This document shows positions 8,450-17,155 of a DNA stretch of 55,968 nt, in pieces (the first letter of the stretch is position 1; each line of letters starts with the position of its first letter). The notes under the pieces were generated by a model. It ran no database searches. It worked only from the letters and a program-made list of their open reading frames with translations, and was not told the DNA's origin. Both the position numbers and the translations under genes were made by a program. Source of the stretch: Pelagibius sp. Its GTDB lineage: Bacteria; Pseudomonadota; Alphaproteobacteria; Kiloniellales; Kiloniellaceae. The stretch is from contig JANQMC010000052.1 in the NCBI GenBank assembly GCA_028280305.1, positions 1 to 55,968 of the forward strand, given 5' to 3'.

Positions 8450-9313
8450 ATGTCGAAAGCGATGATTCGTTTCCGCAGCGTAGTATGCCTTGCCTTTTTC
8501 ATTGTGGTCGCGCCGTTGTCTTTGCAGGCGCAGGAGCGAACTGAAATTGCCCGCGCACCCCTGGCGGTGGAGATCGCCGAGCGTAACGTGTCTTTTCTGG
8601 CACGCGACCTGGAAACCGGTAACAGCTTCGTGCTGGAAGGCAGTGCGCTCAGTGAGCGCTTCACGCCCTGGTCCACCTTCAAAGTTCCCAATCTGCTGAT
8701 CGCGCTGGAAACCGGTGTCGCCGACAGCCTCGACGCAAAGCGCAAATGGGATGAAACGCGCCGCCCCGCCGCCGACTACTGGCCGAAGGATTGGCGCCAG
8801 GATCAGACGCTGCGCACGGCCTTCAAGCATTCCGCGGTGTGGTACTTCCGCGACGTCGCACTCGACGTCGGGACCGAGAGGTATCGGGAAACTCTTGCGC
8901 AGTGGAACTATGGCAATACAGAGGTTGCCGAAGGCTCGGATATTTTCTGGCTCGACCGAACTCTGAAAGTCTCCGTTGAAGAGCAGATCGCGTTTCTGAG
9001 CGCTTTGCTGGATGGTCGGCTCGCAGTCGCCGCTTCTTCGTTGGAGGCGCTCGCCGTTGCCAGTCTGGCCGGGGAGGCAGAGGGCCTCTCCCTGCACGGC
9101 AAGACCGGTGCCGGTCCCGTTGAATCCGGCAACTTCGACGGGGCTTTCGAGGGCTGGTATGTCGGCTTTCTGATGCGGTCCGACCGTAAACCGGTCGTCT
9201 TTGCCTTGCATGCACGTGCTGGCGAACATCAGGCGCTGCGCAGCTTTCGGAAAGACTTCGCGGTCCGTCTGCTGAAAGACGCTGGGTTTTTGCCGGTGGA
9301 TTTCCGCGGATAG
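8450..9313 (+). CDS. Class D beta-lactamase (OXA-like), chromosomal
   Basis: A 287-residue periplasmic serine hydrolase with an N-terminal signal peptide ending near LQAQ. All class D signature elements are present: S75-TFK78 (nucleophile and the Lys that is normally carboxylated), S128-AV, Y154-GN, W167 in FWLD and K218-TG. The family hydrolyses beta-lactams through an acyl-enzyme. It has no adjacent regulator, integron site or mobile element, so it looks like an intrinsic chromosomal gene. An ATG 12 bases further in is an alternative start; GGAG lies too close to the first ATG. The spectrum cannot be predicted from sequence. Confidence 0.9.
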   Translation: MSKAMIRFRSVVCLAFFIVVAPLSLQAQERTEIARAPLAVEIAERNVSFLARDLETGNSFVLEGSALSERFTPWSTFKVPNLLIALETGVADSLDAKRKWDETRRPAADYWPKDWRQDQTLRTAFKHSAVWYFRDVALDVGTERYRETLAQWNYGNTEVAEGSDIFWLDRTLKVSVEEQIAFLSALLDGRLAVAASSLEALAVASLAGEAEGLSLHGKTGAGPVESGNFDGAFEGWYVGFLMRSDRKPVVFALHARAGEHQALRSFRKDFAVRLLKDAGFLPVDFRG

Positions 9314-9433
9314 AGAAGCCGTCGGCTCAAGGCTACGATGGCTGGAGCCGCGCCGATCCCGGTATCTGTTTGATAGTCTTGTGGATGTCTGATTTGATGA
9401 TGGTGGTTCTACATCGGGCTTGGAGATCCGCGC

Positions 9434-10045
9434 ATGTCGTTTGAATACCTGCTGACCGCATTGATCGTGGTTCTGCTGCCGGGCACCGGTGTGCTCTACA
9501 CCCTGGCTTTCGGACTGAGCCGGGGTTGGCGGGCCAGTGTCTTTGCGGCTTTCGGCTGTACGCTGGGAATCCTGCCCCATATCGCCGCCTCGATCGTCGG
9601 GCTCGCCGCCCTGTTGCACACCAGCGCCATGGCCTTTCAGGTCGTGAAGTATCTCGGTGTCGCTTACCTGCTTTACATGGCCTGGAGTATCTGGCGTGAC
9701 GGCGGCGCGCTTCAGGTTTCCGAGAAGGACACCGGCTTCTCGGCGAGGCGCATCGTGATCAGCGGTGCGCTGTTGAACGTTCTGAACCCGAAGCTCTCGC
9801 TGTTTTTCCTGGCCTTCCTGCCCCAGTTCGTGCCGGCGGCGGCGCCCAATCCAACGGCGACCATGTTGGTTCTCGCGGCCGTGTTCATGGCGTTGACCTT
9901 TGTCGTCTTCGTCGGCTACGGCGCTTTCGCCTCGGCAGCGCGGCATCATGTCATCTCCAAGCCGCGGGTGATGGCTTGGATGCGGCGCGGCTTCGCCGGG
10001 GCCTTCGGGGCGCTGGGGCTGCGCCTTGCCCTATCGGAGCGGTGA
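9434..10045 (+). CDS. LysE/RhtB family exporter
   Basis: A 203-residue inner-membrane protein with about six hydrophobic segments and the LysE landmarks LLPGTGVLYTLAFGLSRG near the N-terminus and LNVLNPKLSLFFLAFLPQF mid-protein. The family exports amino acids or derivatives by proton antiport. The substrate is not readable from sequence. The stop lies just before the GNAT gene, so the two are probably co-transcribed. Confidence 0.88.
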   Translation: MSFEYLLTALIVVLLPGTGVLYTLAFGLSRGWRASVFAAFGCTLGILPHIAASIVGLAALLHTSAMAFQVVKYLGVAYLLYMAWSIWRDGGALQVSEKDTGFSARRIVISGALLNVLNPKLSLFFLAFLPQFVPAAAPNPTATMLVLAAVFMALTFVVFVGYGAFASAARHHVISKPRVMAWMRRGFAGAFGALGLRLALSER

Positions 10046-10049
10046 GGCG

Positions 10050-10532
10050 ATGGCAGAAGACGACGTTGTCATCCGCCGCGCCCGGACCGACGAGGCCGAG
10101 GCTCTGACCGAACTGTCCTTACGCTCCAAGCAATCCAACGGCTACGACGAGGCCTTCATGGCCGCCTGCCGGGACGAACTGACGGTCACCGGCGAGCGCC
10201 TTGCCGAGGGTGAGTACTGGGTCGCTGAGAGTGGGGAACTCTGCGGCTGCGCCTGCCTTTTGGCCGATCCGGATGGCCGCTCGGGCGAGGTGCATGCCTT
10301 CTTCATCGATCCGGCCTGGCAGCGCAGGGGCGTTGGGCGCCTGATCTGGCAAAAACTGCTGGAGCGCGCAATGGAAAGAGGCCTTACCGAACTGCATCTC
10401 GACGCCGACCCGGCCGCCGTTCCTTTCTACGAGGCCATGGGATTCGGGATCGTCGGCGAGTCGCCCTCGGGTTCCATCCCGGGCCGCAAGCTTCCGCACA
10501 TGACCGCCAGCGTCGCCTACCTCGCCGGCTAG
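10050..10532 (+). CDS. GNAT family N-acetyltransferase
   Basis: A 160-residue protein with the GNAT fold: ARTDEAEALTELSLRSK at the N-terminus, beta4 VHAFFIDPAWQRRGVGRLIW containing the acetyl-CoA loop QRRGVG, and FYEAMGFGIVGE at the C-terminus. It acetylates an amine on an unknown substrate using acetyl-CoA. The ATG at 10050 lies 4 bases after the stop of the LysE-like gene, with GGTGAGG as ribosome site. Confidence 0.87.
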   Translation: MAEDDVVIRRARTDEAEALTELSLRSKQSNGYDEAFMAACRDELTVTGERLAEGEYWVAESGELCGCACLLADPDGRSGEVHAFFIDPAWQRRGVGRLIWQKLLERAMERGLTELHLDADPAAVPFYEAMGFGIVGESPSGSIPGRKLPHMTASVAYLAG

Positions 10533-10682
10533 ACCGTTCAGGCGGTCTTACCGTTCTTCCGAAACCCCGACAAGGCAGGACAAAAGGTCGAACTCAGGAT
10601 CGTCCTGGAGGTCGCCTTTTGCACGCCAGGCGATCGAGAGCCCGCCGCAGGGAGTAACGCCAGGGCGACCGTACCGCGGTCG

Positions 10683-11117
10683 CTATGCTTTGTCGGCTGG
10701 GGGGGCGTACATGGCAATGAACTCCGCAGCCGTCAGGTTCTTGGTGTTGTTTGCGAAGTCGTAGAAGTCCGGCTTCGAGTCGATGAAGATCTGGCTTGTG
10801 AAGGCCAGGCTGTCCTGATCGTCAAGAAGACCGGCGCAGACGACATAGCTGTCCGCCTCCACAAGACGGAAGTAGAGGTTGCTGCCGCAGGTCTTGCAGA
10901 AGGCCCGCTCACCCCACTCGGAGGAACGATAGGCGGTGACATGAGCCTTGCCTTCGACCTTGATGTCTTTTCCAGCATCGAATGCCATACTCGGTCCGCT
11001 GGCCCAGCGCCGGCACATGTTGCAGTGGCAGGCGCCAACTTCCTTCGGCCGGCTGGCCAGGGTGATCTTGACGGCGCCGCAGAGGCATTTTCCGGTGGTG
11101 CGACTGTCATCGGACAT
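10683..11117 (-). CDS. GFA family protein (glutathione-dependent formaldehyde-activating-like)
   Basis: A 144-residue zinc protein of the GFA/Mss4-like fold. Metal-ligand cysteines are visible as CLC (11,13), CHCNMC (30,32,35) and CKTC (74,77), matching the two-site pattern of GFA. Founding members were proposed to speed S-hydroxymethylglutathione formation, though activity of most homologs is untested. The position downstream of sarcosine oxidase, which releases formaldehyde, fits that role. The ATG at 11117 directly precedes the conserved start; upstream codons look non-coding. Confidence 0.83.
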   Translation of the reverse strand: MSDDSRTTGKCLCGAVKITLASRPKEVGACHCNMCRRWASGPSMAFDAGKDIKVEGKAHVTAYRSSEWGERAFCKTCGSNLYFRLVEADSYVVCAGLLDDQDSLAFTSQIFIDSKPDFYDFANNTKNLTAAEFIAMYAPPADKA

Positions 11118-11222
11118 CTCTTTCTCCGTGCTTTCAGCGTGTTGTTGGCCTGGATTTTTCCGGTGTTCTATCAGGTCTTCCCGTCCGCAGCCCAAAAGCG
11201 CCGGGAAGCCTGGTGCTGCCCA

Positions 11223-11351
11223 TCAGTGACCCGATTTCCGCCGGATTTCACCCGCCTGGAGTGAGACCCACCATAGAAAGCCGGCCCCGGCGAAGAAGAT
11301 GCCTAGTGCGGCCAGGAACAGACAGACAAACAGCATAGGCGACATAGCCAT
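11223..11351 (-). CDS. Single-span membrane microprotein, 42 aa
   Basis: The protein starts MAMSPMLFVCLFLAALGIFF, continues with AGAGFLWWVSLQ, and ends in a basic tail (EIRRKSGH). There is one strong membrane helix (residues ~6-30). CGGAGATCAAG gives a ribosome site at proper spacing before the ATG at 11351. It lies between soxG and the GFA gene on the same strand. The hydrophobic core followed by a positive tail, plus the ribosome site, argue that it is real. Function is unknown; such microproteins often modulate membrane partners. Confidence 0.55.
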   Translation of the reverse strand: MAMSPMLFVCLFLAALGIFFAGAGFLWWVSLQAGEIRRKSGH

Positions 11352-11587
11352 CTTGATCTCCGTTCAGAATGAGCAGTCGGTGAGTTGCCGGTCGGTTCCC
11401 GCCATGAAAATCACGACAGCGAGGCTATGCTCTACGTGAAAGCAAAGGCCTTGGACCTGCGCGCGGATGAGAACCGAAGTCACCGTCACCAAAGCTGATG
11501 GGATCACGAATACGACGACCGGTCTTTGCGCTCGGTCAAAATCGCCGGCGCAAGGCGTGGCGCAGATCGTTCCCGCGGTTGCGCCCT

Positions 11588-12211
11588 TCAGGCTTTGTTG
11601 TATTCCCGCGCAGCGTCGCTGAGCCAACGCCAGAGATAGTCGGCGAAGGAGCGTCGGGTGTAGAGATCGAAAGCCGGCCCGCCGTTCTCTTCGTCACTCA
11701 CCTGGTGCAGCGTGATGGCGGTTTTCGAAAGGTGGCTCTGGGCACAGCGGCCGGCGCCGCCGAAAACACTGGGGTGCAGGTCGAGCGGGCAGCCCTTGGC
11801 GATCACGTCGGCGGCGCGGGGCCCGGCAAGGTGGATACAGACCAAGCTCTCGCCGACCTCGGTGACGGCGCTGTGGAAGTCGCCGGGGGCGTTGCGCAGC
11901 CGGGTCGCCAGGTGACTCTCCGCATCGGGCGCCGCGTCGTGCTGGATCACCAGCCATTCATTGGGGCCGAGCCAGAGGATCGCCACTTCCGCATTGCTTG
12001 CTGTGGTGTTGGGGGCGAGCGGCAGGGTGAGGCCGAGCGCCTGCGCGACGGCTTCAAGAAATGCCGGGTCGTCTCCGTCACCGCGCAGGTTCACCGCCGC
12101 CGGCAGAACTTTCTCATGAAGTCTGACCGCCGCTGCCGCTTCGTCGCGGGCACGCTGGGCTTCAAGGCCCAGGTGGGCAAGGGCGCTCTGCCGAAGATAA
12201 CTCTCAACCAT
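11588..12211 (-). CDS. soxG: Sarcosine oxidase, gamma subunit
   Basis: A 207-residue SoxG family protein (LGPNEWLVI, SAVTEVGESLVCIHLAGP), related to the GcvT fold. In heterotetrameric sarcosine oxidase the gamma subunit helps enclose the internal cavity that channels the methylene intermediate to folate. It is the last gene of soxBDAG, and its ATG overlaps the soxA end by 8 bases. Length is typical. Confidence 0.92.
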   Translation of the reverse strand: MVESYLRQSALAHLGLEAQRARDEAAAAVRLHEKVLPAAVNLRGDGDDPAFLEAVAQALGLTLPLAPNTTASNAEVAILWLGPNEWLVIQHDAAPDAESHLATRLRNAPGDFHSAVTEVGESLVCIHLAGPRAADVIAKGCPLDLHPSVFGGAGRCAQSHLSKTAITLHQVSDEENGGPAFDLYTRRSFADYLWRWLSDAAREYNKA

Positions 12212-15200
12212 TGAGCCGCTTTCCTTCCGGATCGAAGAACACCGGGCTTTCCGCCACGACGCAGGCCACGGTTTTGCCGCCTTCCAGCGGGGCGTAGAGC
12301 GTCTCGCCCTTGCGGGCGAGGCCGCCCTTTATCAGGGCCATGGCGATTGAGCGGCCGCAGTTGGGGCTGTAGTAGCTGGAGGTCACGTGCCCCAGCATCG
12401 GCATCGGCGGTTGCGGCAGGACCCCTTCCACCAGTTGTGCGCCCTCCGGAAGCACCTCCTTGGGGTCCTGGGTCAGGATGCCGACCAGCTGCTTGCGGTC
12501 CGGCTTCTGCATGTCGGCGCGGGTGAGGGAGCGCTTGCCGATGAAGTCCTTGGTCTTGGAGACCGCCCAGCCCATGTCGAGGTCGAGCGGAGTGACCGAT
12601 CCGTCGGTTTCCTGGCCGACGATGATGTAGCCCTTTTCGGCGCGCAGCACATGCATGGCTTCGGTGCCGTAGGGGGTGATGCCGTAGCGTTCGCCCGCGG
12701 TCATCACGGTCTGCCAGACCGCCATGCCGAAGGAGGCGGGCACGTTGATCTCGTAGGACAGCTCGCCGGTAAAGGAGATCCGGAAGATCCGCGCCGGCAC
12801 CCCGGCCACCTTGGCGGCGGTGTAGCCCATATGCGGCAACGCGTTGGGCGACAGTTCGGCGTCGCTCAGTTCTGCCATCAGGGTCCGGGCGTTGGGGCCG
12901 GAAAGGGTGATGGTGGCGAACTGCTCGGTCACCGAGGTCAGGTAGACCTGCAGGTCGGGCCACTCGGTCTGCAGATAGTCCTCAAGATGCGCCAGTACCG
13001 GCGCCGCATTGCCGGTCGTGGTCGTCATCAGGAAGTGGTTCTCGCCAAGGCGCGTGGTGACGCCGTCGTCCATCACCATGCCGTCTTCGCCCAGCATCAG
13101 GCCGTAGCGCGCCTTGCCGATGTCCAGTTTTTTCCAGGCGTTGGTGTAGACGCGGTTCAGGAACTCGGCCGCATCGGGCCCCTGAATGTCAATCTTGCCG
13201 AGGGTCGAGGCATCGAGAACGCCCAGCGACTCCCGCACCGCCTTCACCTCTCGGTTCACCGCCTGGTGCATGTCTTCGCCGAACTGCGGGTAATACCAGG
13301 GCCGGCGCCACTGCCCGACATCTTCGAAGAGGGCGCCGTTGCGCTCATGCCACGCATGCATCGGGGTGCGGCGGAGCGGATCGAGCAGGTCGTCGACGTC
13401 GCGCCCGGCGAAGATGCCGAAGCTGACCGGCGTGAAGGGCGGGCGGAACGTCGTGACCCCGACCTCCGGCAGCGGGCGGCCAAACGCCTCGGCCACAATG
13501 CCGATGGCGTTCACGTTGCCCAGCTTGCCCTGATCGGTCGCCATGCCCGTCGTGGTGTAGCGCTTGACGTGCTCGATCGAGACGTAGCCTTCGCGCAGGG
13601 CCAGCTTCAGGTCGGCTGCTGTCACGTCGTTCTGCTGATCGACGAAGTGCTTTGCCTTCTGGCCCAGCGGCTTGTCGGAGGGCACCAGCCACATCCAGCG
13701 CCCAGGCAGGAAGTCGCGGTCATCGCTCTCGGCCGTCACGGCTGCGCCGGGTTCGAAGCCGGCCTCCGCCGCGGCGGCTGCTCCGGCTTCCGCGCCTTCG
13801 GCGAGGCAGGCGGCGAGCCCGAAAGCGCCGTTGGCTGAGCCGGCGACCTGCTGGCCCGCCTGCATCGCCTTGCCGGGCACGAAGCAGGCATGGTCTTCGT
13901 CCCATTCGAGGCTGCCCTTGGCATGGCAGAAAAGGTGGACGGTCGGGTTCCAGCCGCCGGAAACGGCCACAAGGTCGCAATCGATTTCCTCGGCGGTGCC
14001 GACCACGGCATCGCCTTCGGCGCTCAACTCTGCCACCCGCACCTTGGTCACGCGCTTTTTGCCGGCGGTGCCGATGATGGCGTGATCGGCCAGGATGCGC
14101 AGGCCGGCGGCTTCGGCGCGCTCGGTCAGCGGGCCGCCGGGGGCCGCCCGCAGATCGATCACGGCTGCGACTTCGATCCCCGCCGCCGTCATATCCAGCG
14201 CCGCGCCGTAGCCGCTGTCGTTGTTGGTGAAGACCACAGCCCGCTTGCCGGGCTTCAGCGCATAGCGGTTGACGTAACTTTGTACCGAGGAGGCGGTCAT
14301 GACGCCCGGGCGGTCGTTGTCGGCGAAGACCAGCGGGCGCTCTATGGCGCCGCAGCAGAAGACGGCCTTGGCGGCACGCAGCTTCCAGAGGCGGTGCCGC
14401 GGCAGATGGTCCGGAGCCTCGGCCAGGTGATCGGTGACGTTTTCCATCAGGCCGTAGAAGCCATGGTCGAAGGCGCCATAGGCCACCGTGCGCCGCAGGA
14501 TCCGCAGGTTCGGCATCTGAGCGAGTTCGGTTTCCGCCGAGCGCACCCAGTCGAGCGCCGGCACACCGTCGATCATCTCTTCACTGGCGTTCAGCAGCGC
14601 GCCCCCCAGCAGATGATCCTGTTCGACCAGCACCACCCGGGCGCCGCTGCGGCCGGCGGCAAGAGCCGCGGCGAGACCGGCCGGGCCGGCGCCGACCACC
14701 AGGACGTCGCAGTGGGCATAGGTCTTGTCGTAGCGGTCCGGATCGCGCTGTTGGGGCGATGTGCCCAGACCCGCGGCCCGGCGGATGACATGCTCGTAAG
14801 TCTTCCAGGCGCTGGCCGGCCACATGAAGGTCTTATAGTAGAAGCCCGCCGGGATCGCGCGGGCGGCCAGGGTGTTCACGGCGCCGATATCGAACTCCAC
14901 CGAAGGCCAGGCATTCTGGGAGCGGGCGCTGAGGCCCTCGACCAGCTCGAGCTGGGTTGCCTTCATGTTGGGATCGGTGCGCGGGTCCTCGCCGACCTGG
15001 ACCAGGGCATTGGGTTCTTCCGGCCCGGCGGTGACGATGCCGCGCGGGCGGTGATACTTGAAGCTGCGGCCGACCAGATGCACGCCGTTGGCCAGCAGGG
15101 CCGAGGCCAGGGTGTCACCGGCCAGCCCTGTGTAGGTCTTGCCGTTGAAGGTGAAACTCAGCGGCTTTTCGTGGTCGACCTGGCCGCCGTGGGGAAGGCG

Positions 15201-15215
15201 CATGCGTCCGGACAA
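12204..15215 (-). CDS. soxA: Sarcosine oxidase, alpha subunit
   Basis: A 1003-residue alpha subunit with an N-terminal ferredoxin-like region at ~17-105, an NAD/FAD-type Rossmann domain (VLVVGAGPAGLAAALAAGRSG, ~170-200), and a C-terminal GcvT aminomethyltransferase-like folate domain from ~610. The complex oxidises sarcosine to glycine, makes H2O2 and passes the one-carbon unit to tetrahydrofolate (5,10-methylene-THF). The start is TTG at 15215: GAGGAGG is about 8 bases upstream and MSGRMRLPHGGQVD matches the usual N-terminus, while the ATG at 15203 is too far from it. Gap to soxD is 13 bases. Confidence 0.95.
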   Translation of the reverse strand: MSGRMRLPHGGQVDHEKPLSFTFNGKTYTGLAGDTLASALLANGVHLVGRSFKYHRPRGIVTAGPEEPNALVQVGEDPRTDPNMKATQLELVEGLSARSQNAWPSVEFDIGAVNTLAARAIPAGFYYKTFMWPASAWKTYEHVIRRAAGLGTSPQQRDPDRYDKTYAHCDVLVVGAGPAGLAAALAAGRSGARVVLVEQDHLLGGALLNASEEMIDGVPALDWVRSAETELAQMPNLRILRRTVAYGAFDHGFYGLMENVTDHLAEAPDHLPRHRLWKLRAAKAVFCCGAIERPLVFADNDRPGVMTASSVQSYVNRYALKPGKRAVVFTNNDSGYGAALDMTAAGIEVAAVIDLRAAPGGPLTERAEAAGLRILADHAIIGTAGKKRVTKVRVAELSAEGDAVVGTAEEIDCDLVAVSGGWNPTVHLFCHAKGSLEWDEDHACFVPGKAMQAGQQVAGSANGAFGLAACLAEGAEAGAAAAAEAGFEPGAAVTAESDDRDFLPGRWMWLVPSDKPLGQKAKHFVDQQNDVTAADLKLALREGYVSIEHVKRYTTTGMATDQGKLGNVNAIGIVAEAFGRPLPEVGVTTFRPPFTPVSFGIFAGRDVDDLLDPLRRTPMHAWHERNGALFEDVGQWRRPWYYPQFGEDMHQAVNREVKAVRESLGVLDASTLGKIDIQGPDAAEFLNRVYTNAWKKLDIGKARYGLMLGEDGMVMDDGVTTRLGENHFLMTTTTGNAAPVLAHLEDYLQTEWPDLQVYLTSVTEQFATITLSGPNARTLMAELSDAELSPNALPHMGYTAAKVAGVPARIFRISFTGELSYEINVPASFGMAVWQTVMTAGERYGITPYGTEAMHVLRAEKGYIIVGQETDGSVTPLDLDMGWAVSKTKDFIGKRSLTRADMQKPDRKQLVGILTQDPKEVLPEGAQLVEGVLPQPPMPMLGHVTSSYYSPNCGRSIAMALIKGGLARKGETLYAPLEGGKTVACVVAESPVFFDPEGKRLNG

Positions 15216-15228
15216 AGTCTGTGCCTCC

Positions 15229-15522
15229 TCAGACGTAGCGCTTGGGGGCGAGCGCCGGTGGCGGCGAGCCCATGGGGTAGACGGCCAGGATCTCGTAGGT
15301 CACCGTATCCCGCGCAACGTTGAACCAGCGGCGACAGCCTTGAGCGTGGTTCCAGCGCTCCAACAGCAAGCCTTTGGGATTGTTGCGCAGAAAGACAAAC
15401 TCCGCCCACTCGGCATCGCTGAGGCTTTCCGGGTCCTTGGGCCGTTCGATATGGGCTTCACCACCGTTGGAGAACTCGCTCTCGCAGCGCGGTCCGCAGT
15501 AGGGGCAGGTAATCACGAGCAT
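15229..15522 (-). CDS. soxD: Sarcosine oxidase, delta subunit
   Basis: A 97-residue zinc subunit. Cys6, Cys9, His59 and Cys63 fall exactly at the positions of the zinc ligands known from characterised heterotetrameric sarcosine oxidase. It is needed for assembly rather than catalysis. It sits 14 bases after soxB and 13 before soxA. The ATG at 15520-15522 begins MLVITCPYCG, the conserved start. Confidence 0.95.
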   Translation of the reverse strand: MLVITCPYCGPRCESEFSNGGEAHIERPKDPESLSDAEWAEFVFLRNNPKGLLLERWNHAQGCRRWFNVARDTVTYEILAVYPMGSPPPALAPKRYV

Positions 15523-15536
15523 CGTATCAAGGTCCC

Positions 15537-16790
15537 CTAGTGCGCCACGGCGGCGGCGCCGTGTTCGTCGATCAGGAAGCCGCTGCGGAAGCGGTCGAGA
15601 CTGAAAGCCGTATTCAGTTCGTGGGGGGCGTCTTGGGCGATGGTATGGGCAAAAACCCAACCTGAACCGGGCGTCGCCTTGAAGCCCCCGGTGCCCCAGC
15701 CGCAGTTGAAGTAAAGCCCGTCGACCGGGGTCTTGGAGAGGATCGGGCTGGCGTCCGGGCAGACGTCGACGATGCCGCCCCACTGGCGCAACATGCGCAT
15801 GCGCCGGAAGAGGGGAAAAAGCTCGCAGATCGCGGCCAGGGTCTCCTCGGTAACCGGCAGGCTGCCGCGCTGGCCGTAGCCGATGTAGCTGTCGACGCCG
15901 GCGCCGATCACCAGTTCACCTTTGTCCGATTGGCTGACGTAGGCATGGACGGCGCCGGACATGACGACCGTGTCGATGATCGGCTTCACCGGTTCCGACA
16001 CCAGCGCCTGCAGCGGCAGGGACTGGACCGGCAGGCGGAAGCCGGCCATTTCGGCCATGACGCTGGAGTGCCCGGCGGTGACCACGCCGACCTTGCCGGC
16101 CTCGATCAGACCCTTGCCGGTTTCCACCCCGGTGATGCGGCCGCCTTCGACGCGGAAGCCGTTCACCGGACATTCCTGAATGATGTCGACACCCAGGGCG
16201 TCGGCGGCGCGGGCATAGCCCCAGGCCACGGCGTCGTGGCGCGCGGTGCCGCCGCGGCGCTGCAGGCTGGCGCCCAGCACCGGGTAGCGGCCGCCGGCCC
16301 GCAGATCCATGATCGGCACCATCTCCTGCACCTGGGCCGGGGTCAGGAACTCCGAATCAACACCGTTCAGGCGGTTGGCGTTGATGCGCCGCGAAACCTC
16401 CCGCAGGTCATGCTGATTGTGGGCGAGGTTCAGGACCCCGCGCTGGGAGAACATGACGTTGTAGTTGAGGTCCTGGGACATGCCCTCCCAGAGCTTCAGG
16501 GCGTGCTCGTAGATTGCCGCCGACTGGTCCCAGAGATAATTGGAGCGGACGATGGTGGTGTTGCGCCCGGTGTTGCCGCCGCCCAGCCAGCCACGCTCCA
16601 CCACGGCGACGTTTGTGATGCCGTGGTTCTTGGCAAGATAGTAGGCGGTCGCCAGCCCATGCCCGCCGCCACCGACGATGACGACATCGTAGCGCTGCTT
16701 GGGCTCTTTGTTCTGCCAGGCCTGCTGCCAGTTCTCATGATAGGAGAGGGCATTGCGCAGGAGGCTGAATAGTGAATAGCGCGAGGTCAT
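15537..16790 (-). CDS. soxB: Sarcosine oxidase, beta subunit
   Basis: A 417-residue catalytic flavoprotein subunit. The N-terminal FAD loop reads [18 protein letters not shown] (residues 36-53), with acidic VVERG downstream. ARHDAVAWG holds His185, matching the His that carries FMN at the alpha/beta interface in known TSOX. C-terminal [15 protein letters not shown] is a family hallmark. It oxidises sarcosine at the non-covalent FAD. It is the first gene of the operon, and the GbdR-like regulator is divergent across a 365-base region with tandem repeats. Confidence 0.95.
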   Translation of the reverse strand: MTSRYSLFSLLRNALSYHENWQQAWQNKEPKQRYDVVIVGGGGHGLATAYYLAKNHGITNVAVVERGWLGGGNTGRNTTIVRSNYLWDQSAAIYEHALKLWEGMSQDLNYNVMFSQRGVLNLAHNQHDLREVSRRINANRLNGVDSEFLTPAQVQEMVPIMDLRAGGRYPVLGASLQRRGGTARHDAVAWGYARAADALGVDIIQECPVNGFRVEGGRITGVETGKGLIEAGKVGVVTAGHSSVMAEMAGFRLPVQSLPLQALVSEPVKPIIDTVVMSGAVHAYVSQSDKGELVIGAGVDSYIGYGQRGSLPVTEETLAAICELFPLFRRMRMLRQWGGIVDVCPDASPILSKTPVDGLYFNCGWGTGGFKATPGSGWVFAHTIAQDAPHELNTAFSLDRFRSGFLIDEHGAAAVAH

Positions 16791-16890
16791 CCGCGGCTGG
16801 CTTCCCTGACTGCTTCGTTCCCGTTTCGGCCGCTGCCCGGCCGGGGCTTTTTATCCCTTAACCATGCTCGCATTCGCCACCCGCCTTGGC

Positions 16891-16926
16891 AACGAAAGCC
16901 GCAATGAAAGCCGCAATGAAAGCCTG
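16891..16926. repeat. Three 12-bp tandem repeats in the soxB upstream region
   Basis: The unit AA(C/T)GAAAGCCGC occurs at 16891 and 16903, with a third copy ending TG at 16915. It lies in the 16791-17155 divergent region about 100 bases upstream of soxB. It may be part of the control region or simple slippage. Confidence 0.55.
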
Positions 16927-17051
16927 GGCAAAGCCGACATTTCAGACGCTTCGGCAAGGCGCCAGGGCACTCGATTGGCCCCCTTGCGGCTCGCCCTTCC
17001 CCGGCGCAAAATTATCTGTTCGCGACACCTGCTTATATGCCAAAGTCGCCC

Positions 17052-17115
17052 GTCAACTAACGGGTCAAAGGACCCCGTCAAAGTACCCGGTCAAAGTACT
17101 GGGTCAGGGCCCCGC
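17052..17115. repeat. Five GTCA-headed 12-13 bp tandem repeats before the GbdR-like gene
   Basis: Copies begin at 17052, 17064, 17077, 17090 and 17103. The best conserved are GTCAAAGTACCCG and GTCAAAGTACTGG; the first and last are degenerate. The array ends 40 bases before the regulator ATG and sits in the shared sox/regulator promoter region, so it is a candidate operator array. The ~13-bp period is not helically phased. Confidence 0.6.
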
Positions 17116-17155
17116 AGAGAGCCCGGCCCTTGAGGCATAGGATTTACGTCGCTCG

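Noticed and set aside
11364..11627. Possible 87-codon gene just below soxG
   Set aside because: It overlaps the soxG end, has no ribosome site at any suitable start, and its hydrophobic stretch alone is weak support.
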